A stretch of DNA of 64,000 nt from Echria macrotheca (Eukaryota > Ascomycota > Sordariomycetes > Sordariales > Schizotheciaceae), in the NCBI GenBank assembly GCA_030411725.1, contig MU839845.1:372001-436000 (forward strand), read 5' to 3'. Within the stretch, counting starts at the first letter, position 1. Each line of letters starts with the position of its first letter. Below are positions 44,901 to 55,300 of this stretch, one piece after another. Position numbers and translations under genes: made by a program. Under the pieces are notes generated by a model. It searched no databases. It saw nothing but the letters and a program-made list of their open reading frames with translations, and was not told the origin of the DNA.

Positions 44901-47405
44901 CCAGATCTTTCGGATTCGACCGAATATGCTCTCGACAAGCTTGTGCCTCGAAACAACCTGCGGTTCCTTGAGCAGATCAAAGAGAAGCTCGAGGCCGGGA
45001 CCGTTGTTTGGTACAACGACATCGACACAAGCCGAATCCACGCTCGACTGGTCCACTGACTCTTGGACAGCGAGGCGGTTGGCTTCCTCACTAGAGAGCT
45101 GAGCCCACCAATGGAGAACCGGTAGCAGCAGATCAGTTCTGGATGTTCCAGAAATACTCTTGATCTGATTGAGGGGCTTCAGAAGGCGCAGCTTGACAGC
45201 AAGGAGCGGCGTGTACTCGACATGTCCACAGAGGAACTTCATGATCGACAGCCTCGTAGACTTGGAAATGCGGTGCTTCTTCTCCTTATCCTTTCCATCG
45301 TGGTGACTGTCCAGAGCGTTGACCAGCACGGATGACACATGATCTCCATGCAGAACCGACTCTTCCAGAGATGGTAGGAGAACTGAGTGGACAAGGGTCT
45401 TGATGCCTTCGAGATCGAGCGTAGAATCAGCTGATGCTTTGCCGTATAGATCCTTGGAGCCCCAAATCTGACGCGCCGTTTTGGGTGCCGCCGTGAAATT
45501 CTGGTCCAGAACCACCAAGAGCTCCGCAGCTGCTCGCCGAACACGCTTGGCAGGATCGCTCAAGGCGGCGATACAATATGGAACAACACTCTGAAAGTCC
45601 TTGTCGACACAGTCGACTTCCTTGAGACGAGCCTTGACGCGATCCAGGGCCGCCGCTTTCGCCAACGTCGGGAATGGTCCGCACCATATATGGATGTAGA
45701 AGCTGAAGTAGAATGACTTCGTCGGAGCCTGTGAGCGACTGAGTACCGGCGCATCGTCGAACTTTTGGAGACCAGTTTCCTCGGCGGCCGCGGCCAAGAA
45801 GAGGGTGCTAAGCTCATCAAATAAGCTAACCGGCTCTTGGGACAAGCAGGAAGTTTTGGGCGTGGGGAGCCCGGAGACCTTTTCGAACATTGCCTCGAGC
45901 TCCTTCTCTCTGTTCGGAGGCTCAACTTCCATCGCGGTTGTTGCTTCCTCCTCCGGCGCTTCGATTGCAAGCTTCGGCCTGATAGCGGTCTCCAACTTGA
46001 GCTCGAGCTGCTCAATATCGAAATCGACCTCCTCGATGGTGCTCCTGATAATGTCGCCCAGCTCCCCGTCGGCTTGTGACAAGCTCACCAGGGCAGATCC
46101 GAGTTCCTTGCGAACATGACCATCGGCATCGACATCATCCGTGATCTTATGGGCCGCCACAAGCAGGGTCTTGTAGACAAGTCTAATTTGCTTTTCCGAA
46201 AGGAAGTTGCCGACAAGCAAGGTGTTGAGGAAAGGCAGACTTCGAACGTCACCTTTTTTGGAGAGTCTGTCCACGAGGGAGATGGCGAGGCTATTCACCA
46301 AACGATCGACTCGGTAGCTTTTGCCAATTTCCTCCAAGGTGGGTATGAGCTCTGGCGCTTTGATGAGAGCCTTCGTAACTCGTCCGGAAAGTTGCTTAGC
46401 CGATCGATATTGTGCCAGGACACAGAGACTGACGAGACCGGGACGGAATGTCTCACTTGTCCAACCATGAACCAGCTGCTCCATGAAAGCAGTCAGTGCG
46501 TTGTCCTCGAGGGTAGCCTTTGAGACAAGGATGGTCATAATCATGTAGCTGGCGATCTGAAGGCCAGGCACGTCTTTCATCACCAGCGCCTCGCCCAGAA
46601 CCGGCGCGACTTGCTGAAGCAGGGTCTGGTCGTTCTGTGCCTGGATACTGCGCCTGCCTGACCGCATTTTGTCAACCATGGCATTGACAGCCTCAGCCAT
46701 GACACCACCCCAGAAAGACACCAGGCCCGGGTATTCCTGTCTCAGTCTGCATGATTTGAGGGTATACTGGGAGAGCTCCGAGAGGAAGTCAGGCCGACTC
46801 GCCGCTTGTTGGACAATGGCCGCTCGAGGTGGCGCCGTAAGAGATCGGATATAGGGGTCGAGAAACCTATACTCCAAGGGTACATTCGTAGGGAGAATAG
46901 AGAGAAGCGTTACGAAAGCGGGGATGGTGTGATAGGGAAGAAAGGTGGTCAAAAGAACCGTGGTGTTGAACTCTTGGACCCTACAGCAACGTTAGCATGT
47001 CTCGGTGTACAACGCATTTTTGCCTTACCGAAATCTCCTTATAAGCCATTCAACAGCTTTGATCGCGGGCATAAGCCGTAGCCGGCTTCCCACAAGGTGA
47101 AGGAACGACTCGATTCGCTTGTTGAGAGCCGCATTTTCCTCTGAAGAGAGCTGTGTCCGATCGATTTCCTGGCTCTGATCATTGAACAGGGTCGTCCCAA
47201 AGACGGCGAACCGGGGGTCTAAGCGACAAAGCTCCTCGAATCCTTCATGGCAGATCTGGAAGATCTCGGCGAAGGTCTGGCCGGCGGCGACTCGCGGTTC
47301 GAATATCAGCGATTTGGAATGAGTTGCCTTGACTGTTTTCGCATCCAGGCTGCTCTTGGAATTGGCGGCAATCTGCGCCAACTGCGCGGCGAGAGACGAA
47401 GCCAT
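41917..47405 (-). CDS. UTP10: Utp10, HEAT-repeat subunit of the SSU processome (U3 snoRNP)
   Basis: Three exons (47405-47029, 46980-42873, 42822-41917) give 1796 aa, matching fungal Utp10 length. Utp10 (HEATR1 in animals) belongs to the t-UTP/UtpA subcomplex, which binds the 5' ETS of nascent pre-rRNA in the nucleolus and supports Pol I transcription and 18S maturation. Seen: the conserved start MASSLAAQLAQIAANSKSSL, the WLIRRFRVQEFNTT junction across intron 1, FLPYHTIPAFVTLLSILP, and HEAT-like helical repeats throughout. The C-terminal BP28-type region contains SLDKHPKSTIAKNISTLS and ends with an acidic stretch. Intron 2 lies in the conserved GFAALREHL segment. No truncation is visible. Divergent from noc3. 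Confidence 0.95.
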
Positions 47406-47871
47406 GGTGAATGACGCAATCCTCCCACAATCGCAATCTCTCGGTGTTTTGCTTCACCTCGTCGACATCGGTTCGGGTTCGAATCTGGGTGCTTGTTCGA
47501 GCTTATTGCATGTATGTGAGGCCGAATAACAGTGCGAAAGTCGTTCCCCAATGCGCCTTGATTTTGGGGTGAGTGTAAGAGCAAGTCGGCGAATTATCGA
47601 GGTGCGCCGAGCTGGGCGATATCCTCAGAAAAATCCTGTCGCAAAGTCGAGTTGAAGCACAACTGCCCGCCATTCGCACCGCATTTTTTTTGGCTGGCGG
47701 AGTGCAGTTGTTTATCGATAAGGCCTTTCAAGCCAAGCAATAAGATGTCGTGGATATGCGATAAGAGCTGGATAGTGGGGCATTGTCTCTTGTCAATTGG
47801 GGGTCCAGAAAAAAAAGTGAAGTCCCAAGCTCCTCGAGAAGCAACTCCCTCTCGGTCAAATAGCAGAATCC
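47406..47871. promoter_or_regulatory. Divergent promoter between utp10 and noc3
   Basis: 466 bp shared by two ribosome-biogenesis genes. A GCGATAAGAGC element at 47758-47768 partly resembles the PAC box (GCGATGAG), and GAAAAAT at 47628-47634 faintly recalls the RRPE box. Both are weak matches. Confidence 0.45.
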
Positions 47872-49914
47872 ATGGCTTCCCATCCCTCCAAGCGCCGCAG
47901 GCTGTCGCCGGCGACCAACGGTGACGGAGAACCAGCAGAAAATGGGGCCAAAGTACAGAAACAATTCTTCAAGAGCGCGGCAAATTGGAACCTCGAAAAC
48001 GACTACGAATCCCGACCGAGAAAGGGCAAGAAAGACAAGAAAAAGAAGAAGGCGGTCGACGAAAATACCGGCAGACTTCCCATCAGAACCGCCGGGGGCT
48101 GGGTTGCACAGGACGATGTCGAGTCGGTAGCCAGCGACGCCGAGTGGCTCGAGAACGAGGGCGACGACGCGGAATCTGTCGACGAACAACCCGAGGAGGC
48201 TCCCGAAGAGCCAAAGATCCCGGAGCGCGAGCAGATCAGACGAGCACAGGAAGAACTTGCCAAAATTGCGACACAGCTCAATGAGGATCCCGAGGAACAC
48301 TCGGGCGCCTTCAAGGCTCTGGCCAAGATCGGCGAATCACAGCTCGTTCCGATCCAGAAGCTCTGTATTGTCACGCAAATGGCGGTCTACAGAGATGTCA
48401 TTCCCGGCTACAGGATACGACCGGCAACAGAGGAAGCCGCCGGGGAGCAGTTGTCCAAGGATGTCAAGCGGTTGCGCGCCTACGAACAGGCCCTCGTGTC
48501 TGGTTATCAGGGGTACATCAAAACTCTCGCTCAGTACGCCAGCTCACAGCCTCAAAAGGGAGACAAGCCCGGGAAGAGTATCTCCAACATCGCCTTTACG
48601 TGCGCTTGTACTCTCGTCAACGCTGTACCGCATTTTAATTTCCGTGGCGACTTGTTGAGGATCTTGGTCAGGAAACTCAGCGCAAGAAAGGTGGACGCGG
48701 ATTTTGTCAAGTGTCGTCAAGCTCTCGAGAAGCTATTCCGGGAGGACGAAGAGGGGCGGCCTTCGATGGAAGCAGTGTCGCTTTTGACCAAGATGATGAG
48801 GGCGCGGGAGTACAGTGTGCATGAAAGCGTGCTGAACATGTTCCTTCAGCTCCGCCTGCTCTCCGAGTTTTCGGGCAAGGCGTCTCACGACAAGGTCGAC
48901 CGGGCCGATGACGGAACGAACGGCATCCAAAAACAGAAAAAGGTGTTTAGGACCAAGAAGGAACGCAAGCGTCTAAAGGAAGAGAAGGCGGCAGAGAAAG
49001 TGATGGCACAGGCGGATGCCAGTGTCAGCCACGAGGAGAGAGACCAGATGCAGTCAGAAACCCTCAAGATGGTGTTCGCGACATATTTCAGGATACTGAA
49101 GCAACGATCGCCGCACCTCATGGGTGCGGTGTTGGAAGGACTGGCGAAGTATGCCCATTTGATCAACCAGGACTTTTTCGGTGATCTTCTTGAGGCTCTC
49201 AAAGACCTCATCCGGTATACGGAGCAGGGCGAACAAGATGAAAATGCCGAAGAGGAGGAAGAGGACGACGACGACGACGAGATGTCTGCAGTCCGGGATA
49301 CGAGCAGAGAAGCGCTCCTGTGTACGGTAACGGCATTTGCGCTCCTCGCCGGACAGGACGCCCACAACGCGCGTACGGGCCTACACCTCGACCTCTCTTT
49401 CTTCATCACCCATCTCTACCGCAGCCTTCTCAGTCTGTCCATCAACCCGGACCTCGAGCTCGGCGCAAAATCTCTGCGCCTGCCTGACCCGGAAGAGACC
49501 AATCCAGACGGGGAGAACTACAAGGTCAACCTGCAGACAACAACAGTCTTGCTGATGCGATGTCTCAGCGCCATCCTGCTTCCTCCGTGGAACATCCGCT
49601 CGGTCCCGCCGCTCCGGCTCGCCGCTTTTACTAAGCAGCTGATGTCGGGCGCGCTGCAGATGCCCGAGAAGTCGTGCCAGGCCGTGCTGGGGCTGCTCCA
49701 GGATGTTTTGAACACACACGGCCGCAAGGTGAATGCGCTGTGGAACACGGAGGAGCGTAAGGGGGACGGCGTGTTCAAGCCGCTGGCCGAGACGGTCGAG
49801 GGGAGTAATCCGTTTGCGTCGACGGTTTGGGAGGGCGAGTTGTTGAGGAAGCATTATTGTCCCAAGGTGCGGGAGGAGCTGAAGGCTATGGAGAAGAGTA
49901 TTAGGAGTCTATAG
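47872..49914 (+). CDS. NOC3: Noc3, nucleolar complex-associated protein (CBF/Mak21 domain)
   Basis: Single exon, 680 aa. Noc3 pairs with Noc2 in late nucleolar and nucleoplasmic pre-60S particles, and in yeast also takes part in replication licensing. Seen: a basic nuclear leader (KRRRLSP, RKGKKDKKKKK), an acidic segment, and the NOC3 N-terminal domain with SQLVPIQKLCIVTQMAVYRD. A helical middle holds a KTKKERKRLKEEK-type basic patch (read FRTKKERKRLKEEKAAE). An EEEEEDDDDDE loop follows near 460-470. The CBF/Mak21 domain then gives RCLSAILLPPWNIRSVPPLR and AFTKQLMSGALQMPEKSCQA. The C-terminus NPFASTVWEGELLRKHYCP is characteristic. Length is normal. Confidence 0.95.
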   Translation: MASHPSKRRRLSPATNGDGEPAENGAKVQKQFFKSAANWNLENDYESRPRKGKKDKKKKKAVDENTGRLPIRTAGGWVAQDDVESVASDAEWLENEGDDAESVDEQPEEAPEEPKIPEREQIRRAQEELAKIATQLNEDPEEHSGAFKALAKIGESQLVPIQKLCIVTQMAVYRDVIPGYRIRPATEEAAGEQLSKDVKRLRAYEQALVSGYQGYIKTLAQYASSQPQKGDKPGKSISNIAFTCACTLVNAVPHFNFRGDLLRILVRKLSARKVDADFVKCRQALEKLFREDEEGRPSMEAVSLLTKMMRAREYSVHESVLNMFLQLRLLSEFSGKASHDKVDRADDGTNGIQKQKKVFRTKKERKRLKEEKAAEKVMAQADASVSHEERDQMQSETLKMVFATYFRILKQRSPHLMGAVLEGLAKYAHLINQDFFGDLLEALKDLIRYTEQGEQDENAEEEEEDDDDDEMSAVRDTSREALLCTVTAFALLAGQDAHNARTGLHLDLSFFITHLYRSLLSLSINPDLELGAKSLRLPDPEETNPDGENYKVNLQTTTVLLMRCLSAILLPPWNIRSVPPLRLAAFTKQLMSGALQMPEKSCQAVLGLLQDVLNTHGRKVNALWNTEERKGDGVFKPLAETVEGSNPFASTVWEGELLRKHYCPKVREELKAMEKSIRSL

Positions 49915-50429
49915 CGGGTTACTATGACAATTTTTTTGAGTAGTTGTGTTTGTTGAGATGGTGAAGGTGTGTTTCAGTGTGATTCAAGCTGGGTTACTTT
50001 TGCCGCATTCGCAACGTACGGGTCTTCTCGTATGTCCGGTAACGGTCGAGATTCAGTGCTACATTGACATAGTCCTTGGTGTGTGGCGTCGTAGCTGTTT
50101 ACCTACCTAGGCAGGTACCCCTTCGATATCAACATGTCCTCAAGAAGTGTGAAAGCCTCACTATCTCCTCTCATCCACTAAAACTGCAAACTTCCAACCC
50201 CCTTTTCCCCCTCAATCTTAACATCGCCATATATCCACAACACAACTTCTCAAACGACAGCACTCTGTCCCAGGTACCATTCGTCAAGTCCCGATCACTC
50301 GCCCGAGCTACCGTACCAAGATAAGAGTGAACCCAGCCAGCCAGCCCATGTGAGTCGCCACTTGACTTGAGCCTTTACATTTCCACAGACTAGCATTGTC
50401 TAAATGTATTATTATTTGTCTTAAACCGT

Positions 50430-50492
50430 AGGAAGCCGAAGACTTCCACCCCTAAGGGGTAGGCGGTCCCTCTTCTATGTAGTTATAGCACA
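50430..50492 (-). repeat. Dispersed repeat, copy B (opposite orientation to copy A)
   Basis: Its reverse complement aligns with 25646-25722 through ATGTGCTATAAC, TACCCCTTAGGGGTGGAA and CTTCGGCTTCCTAC, with a few indels. The two copies are about 25 kb apart. Confidence 0.55.
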
Positions 50493-51121
50493 TGAGTGCC
50501 TTCTATCTAACCTCGGTGATTGTCTAAATGTAGATGTAATAGACATGTTATTATCTAGACCAGAACTATGCCGATAACCTACGTCCGTGTAAGGTATATA
50601 TATATATCTCCCCATGCGGACGGTGTAGCTCAATCTCGGTAGCATAGCAAACTATCATATGATCAAGGAGATTAAGGTCAAGGTCGTCACGAAGTGGCTA
50701 TTCGGATTCGGAGTAGAGCATAACCTTTTCATATTTTTGCCAAGTGTTCTACTCTTCTCAGTAGAGAGGTGGGTAGATGTATCCTGGCAGCGTGAACAAA
50801 GACATGGGAAAGGAAGATATTACAAAGAGAGTATTGTAAGCATCAACCCCTGGGAACCATCAGATAGAGAGGCTAATAGAAGCCCCTGTGTTATACACTC
50901 TGTCTGTCTGCCTCTCTCATACTCCGTCTACCGCGGCCCTGGGCAATAACCATCTGGATACCTAGACATCCATGAGACTCCTTCACCACCCACCAGTATC
51001 AGTCCGGAAAAATGCCATCCCAAAGGGAGAAGGCCCAAGTAGGTATCTCACAGAACCACCAACCTACCTTACTTACCTACCTAACTCTCCCAGCAGCCAA
51101 AACCAAAGAATTACAACTCAC

Positions 51122-51219
51122 CATCAACCTTCCTCATCAATCTTCCTCATCAACCTTCCTCATCAATCTTCCTCATCAACCTTCCTCATCAACCTTCCTC
51201 ATCAACCTTCCTCATCAAC
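51122..51219. repeat. 13-bp tandem repeat, seven full units plus a partial
   Basis: The unit is CATCAA(C/T)CTTCCT. Units 2 and 4 have T at the variable position. The open frame through it is an artefact of the 39-nt super-period. Confidence 0.9.
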
Positions 51220-52300
51220 TCACCCACCCACCGATCGCCCGAGAAGTCGTTAACAGTTTCCCCCAAAGCCCCAAGCACAAAGAGAGAGAGAGAGCACAGC
51301 CACCCATGCCCAGTCCTCCCCAAACACCAAACAACAATGCCGTGAAACAAAAAAACAGCAGCTTCCACATGACCTTCTCGAACGCTTGGCAAAAACCAAG
51401 CACAGATCCCCCCTAAAGCAAGCCCAGGTTCACAAGACCCCATACCAATCCCAAGATAGCGCCAAAAACTCGTACTGCGTAAAATGAGCCCCCTCCCAAA
51501 CAACAAAAGTGGATTCTCTCCTGAAATGCTTTGCTTGCTTGCTGCGGCTCAAAACACAATGGTTCATCTTGGCCCTGAGCGATTCCGACAGGACCGAGCG
51601 TTCCTCGCAGTCAGTCCACAATGGATCGTGGCTAGGCTAGGGTACAGTAAGGTGTGATCGTGGATGGAGACTCTTGACCGGAGTCGGTACAGATTTCCGA
51701 AGTTTGGACGCGAGAAGGGCAGGCCCTGCCCAGCTGGGGCCAGAGCTCGGTAGCGTTTACTCTAGTGTACCTACGATGGCATCATGGCACCATGGTCCCT
51801 GATCGAGACCGAGATCCTCCTCTTCGACTAAAGATAGGTAGAGCGTAACCCCGAAAGAGCTCGAGCCCCATTCTCCCCACAGCAAAGTTCTGAGGTTTGC
51901 AATGCCATGACCTACAGTACTCACATCTGGCTAGTCGATAACCAGGACCACCTAGGTACCATTCCTCATCAGACTGGTGGTTCCAACAGCAAATCAAGAG
52001 CGGACGCAAGCAGATGAACAGGTAAACCTGCATCGCTGATCCCCCATCATGCTCACCCCCTCCCCTTGAGCTCTTCCTCCTCTTCCTCCTCAACTGCCTG
52101 CCGGCGGCTCGTCAATCACGCAGCGCCGCCGCTGCTCACCGCCGCCCAGATGCCCCAGATGCTACCCGACTGCAGCCAGCTCGGTCAAACCGGCCAGTCG
52201 GAAGATAGCGACAGAGCAGAGGCACATCTTTCCATAACATAGCACCGGGAGCGGGGGACCATCGCCCGTCGCCCGTCGTCCGTTCGCGGAGCAAAACCAC

Positions 52301-55300
52301 GGGTCGGCGGCGGCGGTCGACGATGCTCCGTGCGAGCCTTCATGCCTTTGGGATCCGCGCAGGGGGAGCAACGAGGGAGCAAGGGGGGCAAGGAAGGGAC
52401 ACCGTGAATCCCCAAGGCGCTCCCAGGCCGCCTTTTGCCTCGAGTTTCAGATGTCGATCTCTTCTTTTCTGTTGGCACCATTGGGTAGTATGGGAGGGGG
52501 GTGGATGGGAACTCGTGGCTTCGGGAACCAGAGGCGGGAGCGAGGGAAGGTGATGGACGAACCATGCCGTGCCATGCTTCTTCTTCTCGACGATGCGCCC
52601 TGGCCCGGTGGCCAGGGGGGACAGGAGAAGAAACAACCGCGCAAGGCTGAAGATTGTTGGTAGGATATGTTCTCGGTTCTTTGAAACAGGCGAGCTCGTA
52701 TACCCTACTACACTCCAACAGCAGAAGCGGTCCTCTCGCAACGATGCCGGATACTCATGACGAAAAATAAGGATTTTGCTACGCCGCCGGCAAGTGGTCT
52801 TCTCCCCCCTGGCCCTTGGAGGCTCAACCGCTTTCTCTTGCCTGCCTGCCGAGTCAAGCGGGCGCTGATGAACATGTCGTCAACTCGGACCTGAATCATG
52901 ACCAAGGAGTCGTCCGCTGTGTTTCGGATTCCCTCTTCCTCTCTGAGCCTCTTTGCCTGTTCGGTGGGGCCGCTGCGGGTGATTCCACCAGCTGCTTGAG
53001 CGGCGGCGCACGGTTGTCCATGTGAGTAGTAGATGCCCAGAATGGGGTATCCATATCTCTCGGCTCGATGGCAAAGAGTGGACCAAGGCGCGTCAACAAG
53101 CAGCAATGCAGTCTGCAAGGTACCACCGACGTTGGCTGCCATCCTGTGCTGTGCTGCCCGGGCTGGTCCCTCGACCGTCTGGCTGTGAGGGTTGCTTGCC
53201 GCGGCACGGGGACCACATAACGTTACCTAGGTAGTACCGAAGAGAATCTCTGCCGCACGGATGCGTTCGTGCTGGCTCTCTGTCCCTGCCCCCTTTTTTG
53301 TTCTTATCCTCCCGGACAGTCGTGTTTACCAGCCGAGCCGTGGTCCATGCTTCAACACGGCAGCGACACTTGGCTGGGCTGCCGCACCCGACCTCGGGAT
53401 GCCGGGACCAGCGGGTGGCAAGCGGCTCTCTCAGAGTGGCGGGCGTATGAGTAGTAACCGGAGAAGTGGTCGATTCGTTTCAAGACGCCGAAGCACCGGC
53501 CTAAGTGGGCTTGTCGTCGTCGTCCATGTCACCGTCGCCGTCGGCTTGTCGTCTGCATTTCCCAATGTGCCCGTGGCAGACCCGGTTGCCCCTGGCCCCC
53601 ACCGGGGGGAATTGGCCCTCCCGCAGTCTGGATGCTACGCTGCCGGGACCCGCTCTTGGGTTCTGGAAGATTGTGTGACAATGTGCCCAGTTTCATATCG
53701 TTCCCCGACCCCTGAGCCCATCGCTTCTCTGTTCGTCGTCGACGCAGAGCCCGCGCTTGTTTCGCATCTTTGTAAAACCAGCAGCCTGAAGGTCGGCATT
53801 TCCCTTTGCGGCCGTCGTCGGTCCCCTGGGAAATCATCGCTTGTCCGGGTTTTTGTGTCGGCCATGGCGCTCCCATACGTACAATGGCATCTCGTCGGTC
53901 CCACCATGATTCTGCGAGTGATATGAGGAAACTGCCGTTCCTGCGTAAGGTTACATCAGAGGCCAGCCACAGTCCGCATCAGGCCGTTTGCTCCCTGACC
54001 TCTGCTTGCCCCCTCCCCCCTGGCCCAACAAGGGAACAAAGATCCAGGCACGCCGCCAATGGGAGCCCTTCAGGCATGCAGGCAAGGGGGACCAAGCCCA
54101 TCACGATGCCAACTCCAAAGCAACGCTGTAATTGAGCCATGTTGACCACGAGAGGGCTGCTGTTTCAAGAACTTCCATCACCTCGTCCTTCTCGGCTCGC
54201 CGTTTCAGGATCTCCCTTGGCAGCTACCTCTCGTGTTGACTGCAGGCAAAATATCTTGCGCTCAACATGTCAAAGCTGTCAGTTGGTGAAGTGTGTGCCT
54301 CTATGCAGGGCCACCACAAGCAGGCAATCGTCCCTTCGTTAGCTTCTGAGATCTGTTGCTGAGATGCAGCTGTTTCCGAGATGACACCTCATCTCGCACG
54401 GCAGAACCGCCCGGGTTGTAAGCCGGTGAGATGTGATCACAGTTGCTACTAACAATAGCGATGCATCTTTAGCGGGGACAACTAGCGGATGTAAGATATC
54501 AAATGGAAAATGGGCGGGCAAACATACTTTACCTGTTTGTCTGCTAATAACCCGCCGCACAAAGGCTTGCTCGTCGGAGAATTCGGCATGTCTAACTATA
54601 CGCTTGCTGCTTCGATCTCTCGTCCGGCCTACCTATCTTTGGTGTACAGACTCTAGTGTAGATTTGGTGCCCTTACCGCCTTGCGAGAGAGAATCCGCCG
54701 TGTTAGTGTGGCTTTCCCGGAGGGGTGATGACGAAAAACCACCACATGATTCCTGCATAGCAGCAGAGCAGATCTAGCCCATCCCGCCGTACCTGCATAG
54801 AGCGGCCACATTTGAGGGGACGCCCATTAGAGTAGACCGCCATAGCGTGCCGCCTGGTCTTCGGTGTGCCCCTCCCCCTCGGCCGAGGTACGAAGACTAG
54901 TCCAGCGAAAACCGGAGTAGCTGCCAGTGACGAACAACCAGGTCCGCTGGAAATGCCATTGTCGAGTCTGGTTGAGTATCCGTCCCCCGCTTATGCGGCC
55001 ACACAGCGACCCAGGACACACAATAGCCATCACCGTGCCTGGCCGGCGTTCTATTCTTGGGGTGCCCGCAGAAAAACGACCACCCCGACTGTCGGTGGCT
55101 ACGTACAGCAGCGGCGGGAACCAAGATTTCACGGCCACGGGGGACGCAACTCTGAGGGGACCAATCAGCATCCTGAGGAGCTCGCCCAGCCCCCTGTCGA
55201 GGGTAAGCTCTTTCGCGGGGAAGACCTCAGATTCGCAGTCAATGCGTATCGCCCAAGGTGGTGGTGCGCCGTAGCCACGCGCTCCCCCCGTGATTGGCTG

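Larger units (their letters stand above)
49915..52300. other. Intergenic, AT-richer, with repeat relics
   Basis: Downstream of noc3. It contains dispersed-repeat copy B and a 13-bp tandem array (listed separately), plus a TATATATATATC run at about 50597-50608. No coding frame is supported. Confidence 0.4.

Noticed and set aside
50620..50700. tRNA-like box A (GGTGTAGCTCAATCTCGGTAGC)
   Set aside because: Only the A-box resembles a tRNA. The D-stem does not pair, no convincing B-box (GGTTCGANTCC) follows, and no cloverleaf can be drawn.
51012..51416. 134-codon Ser/Pro/His-rich frame
   Set aside because: It is driven by the 13-bp tandem repeat, whose 39-nt super-period keeps a frame open by chance.
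53261..53926. 221-codon frame with hydrophobic segments
   Set aside because: No domain, no splice-linked neighbour and a competing open frame on the opposite strand. Such lengths are expected by chance in GC-rich DNA.
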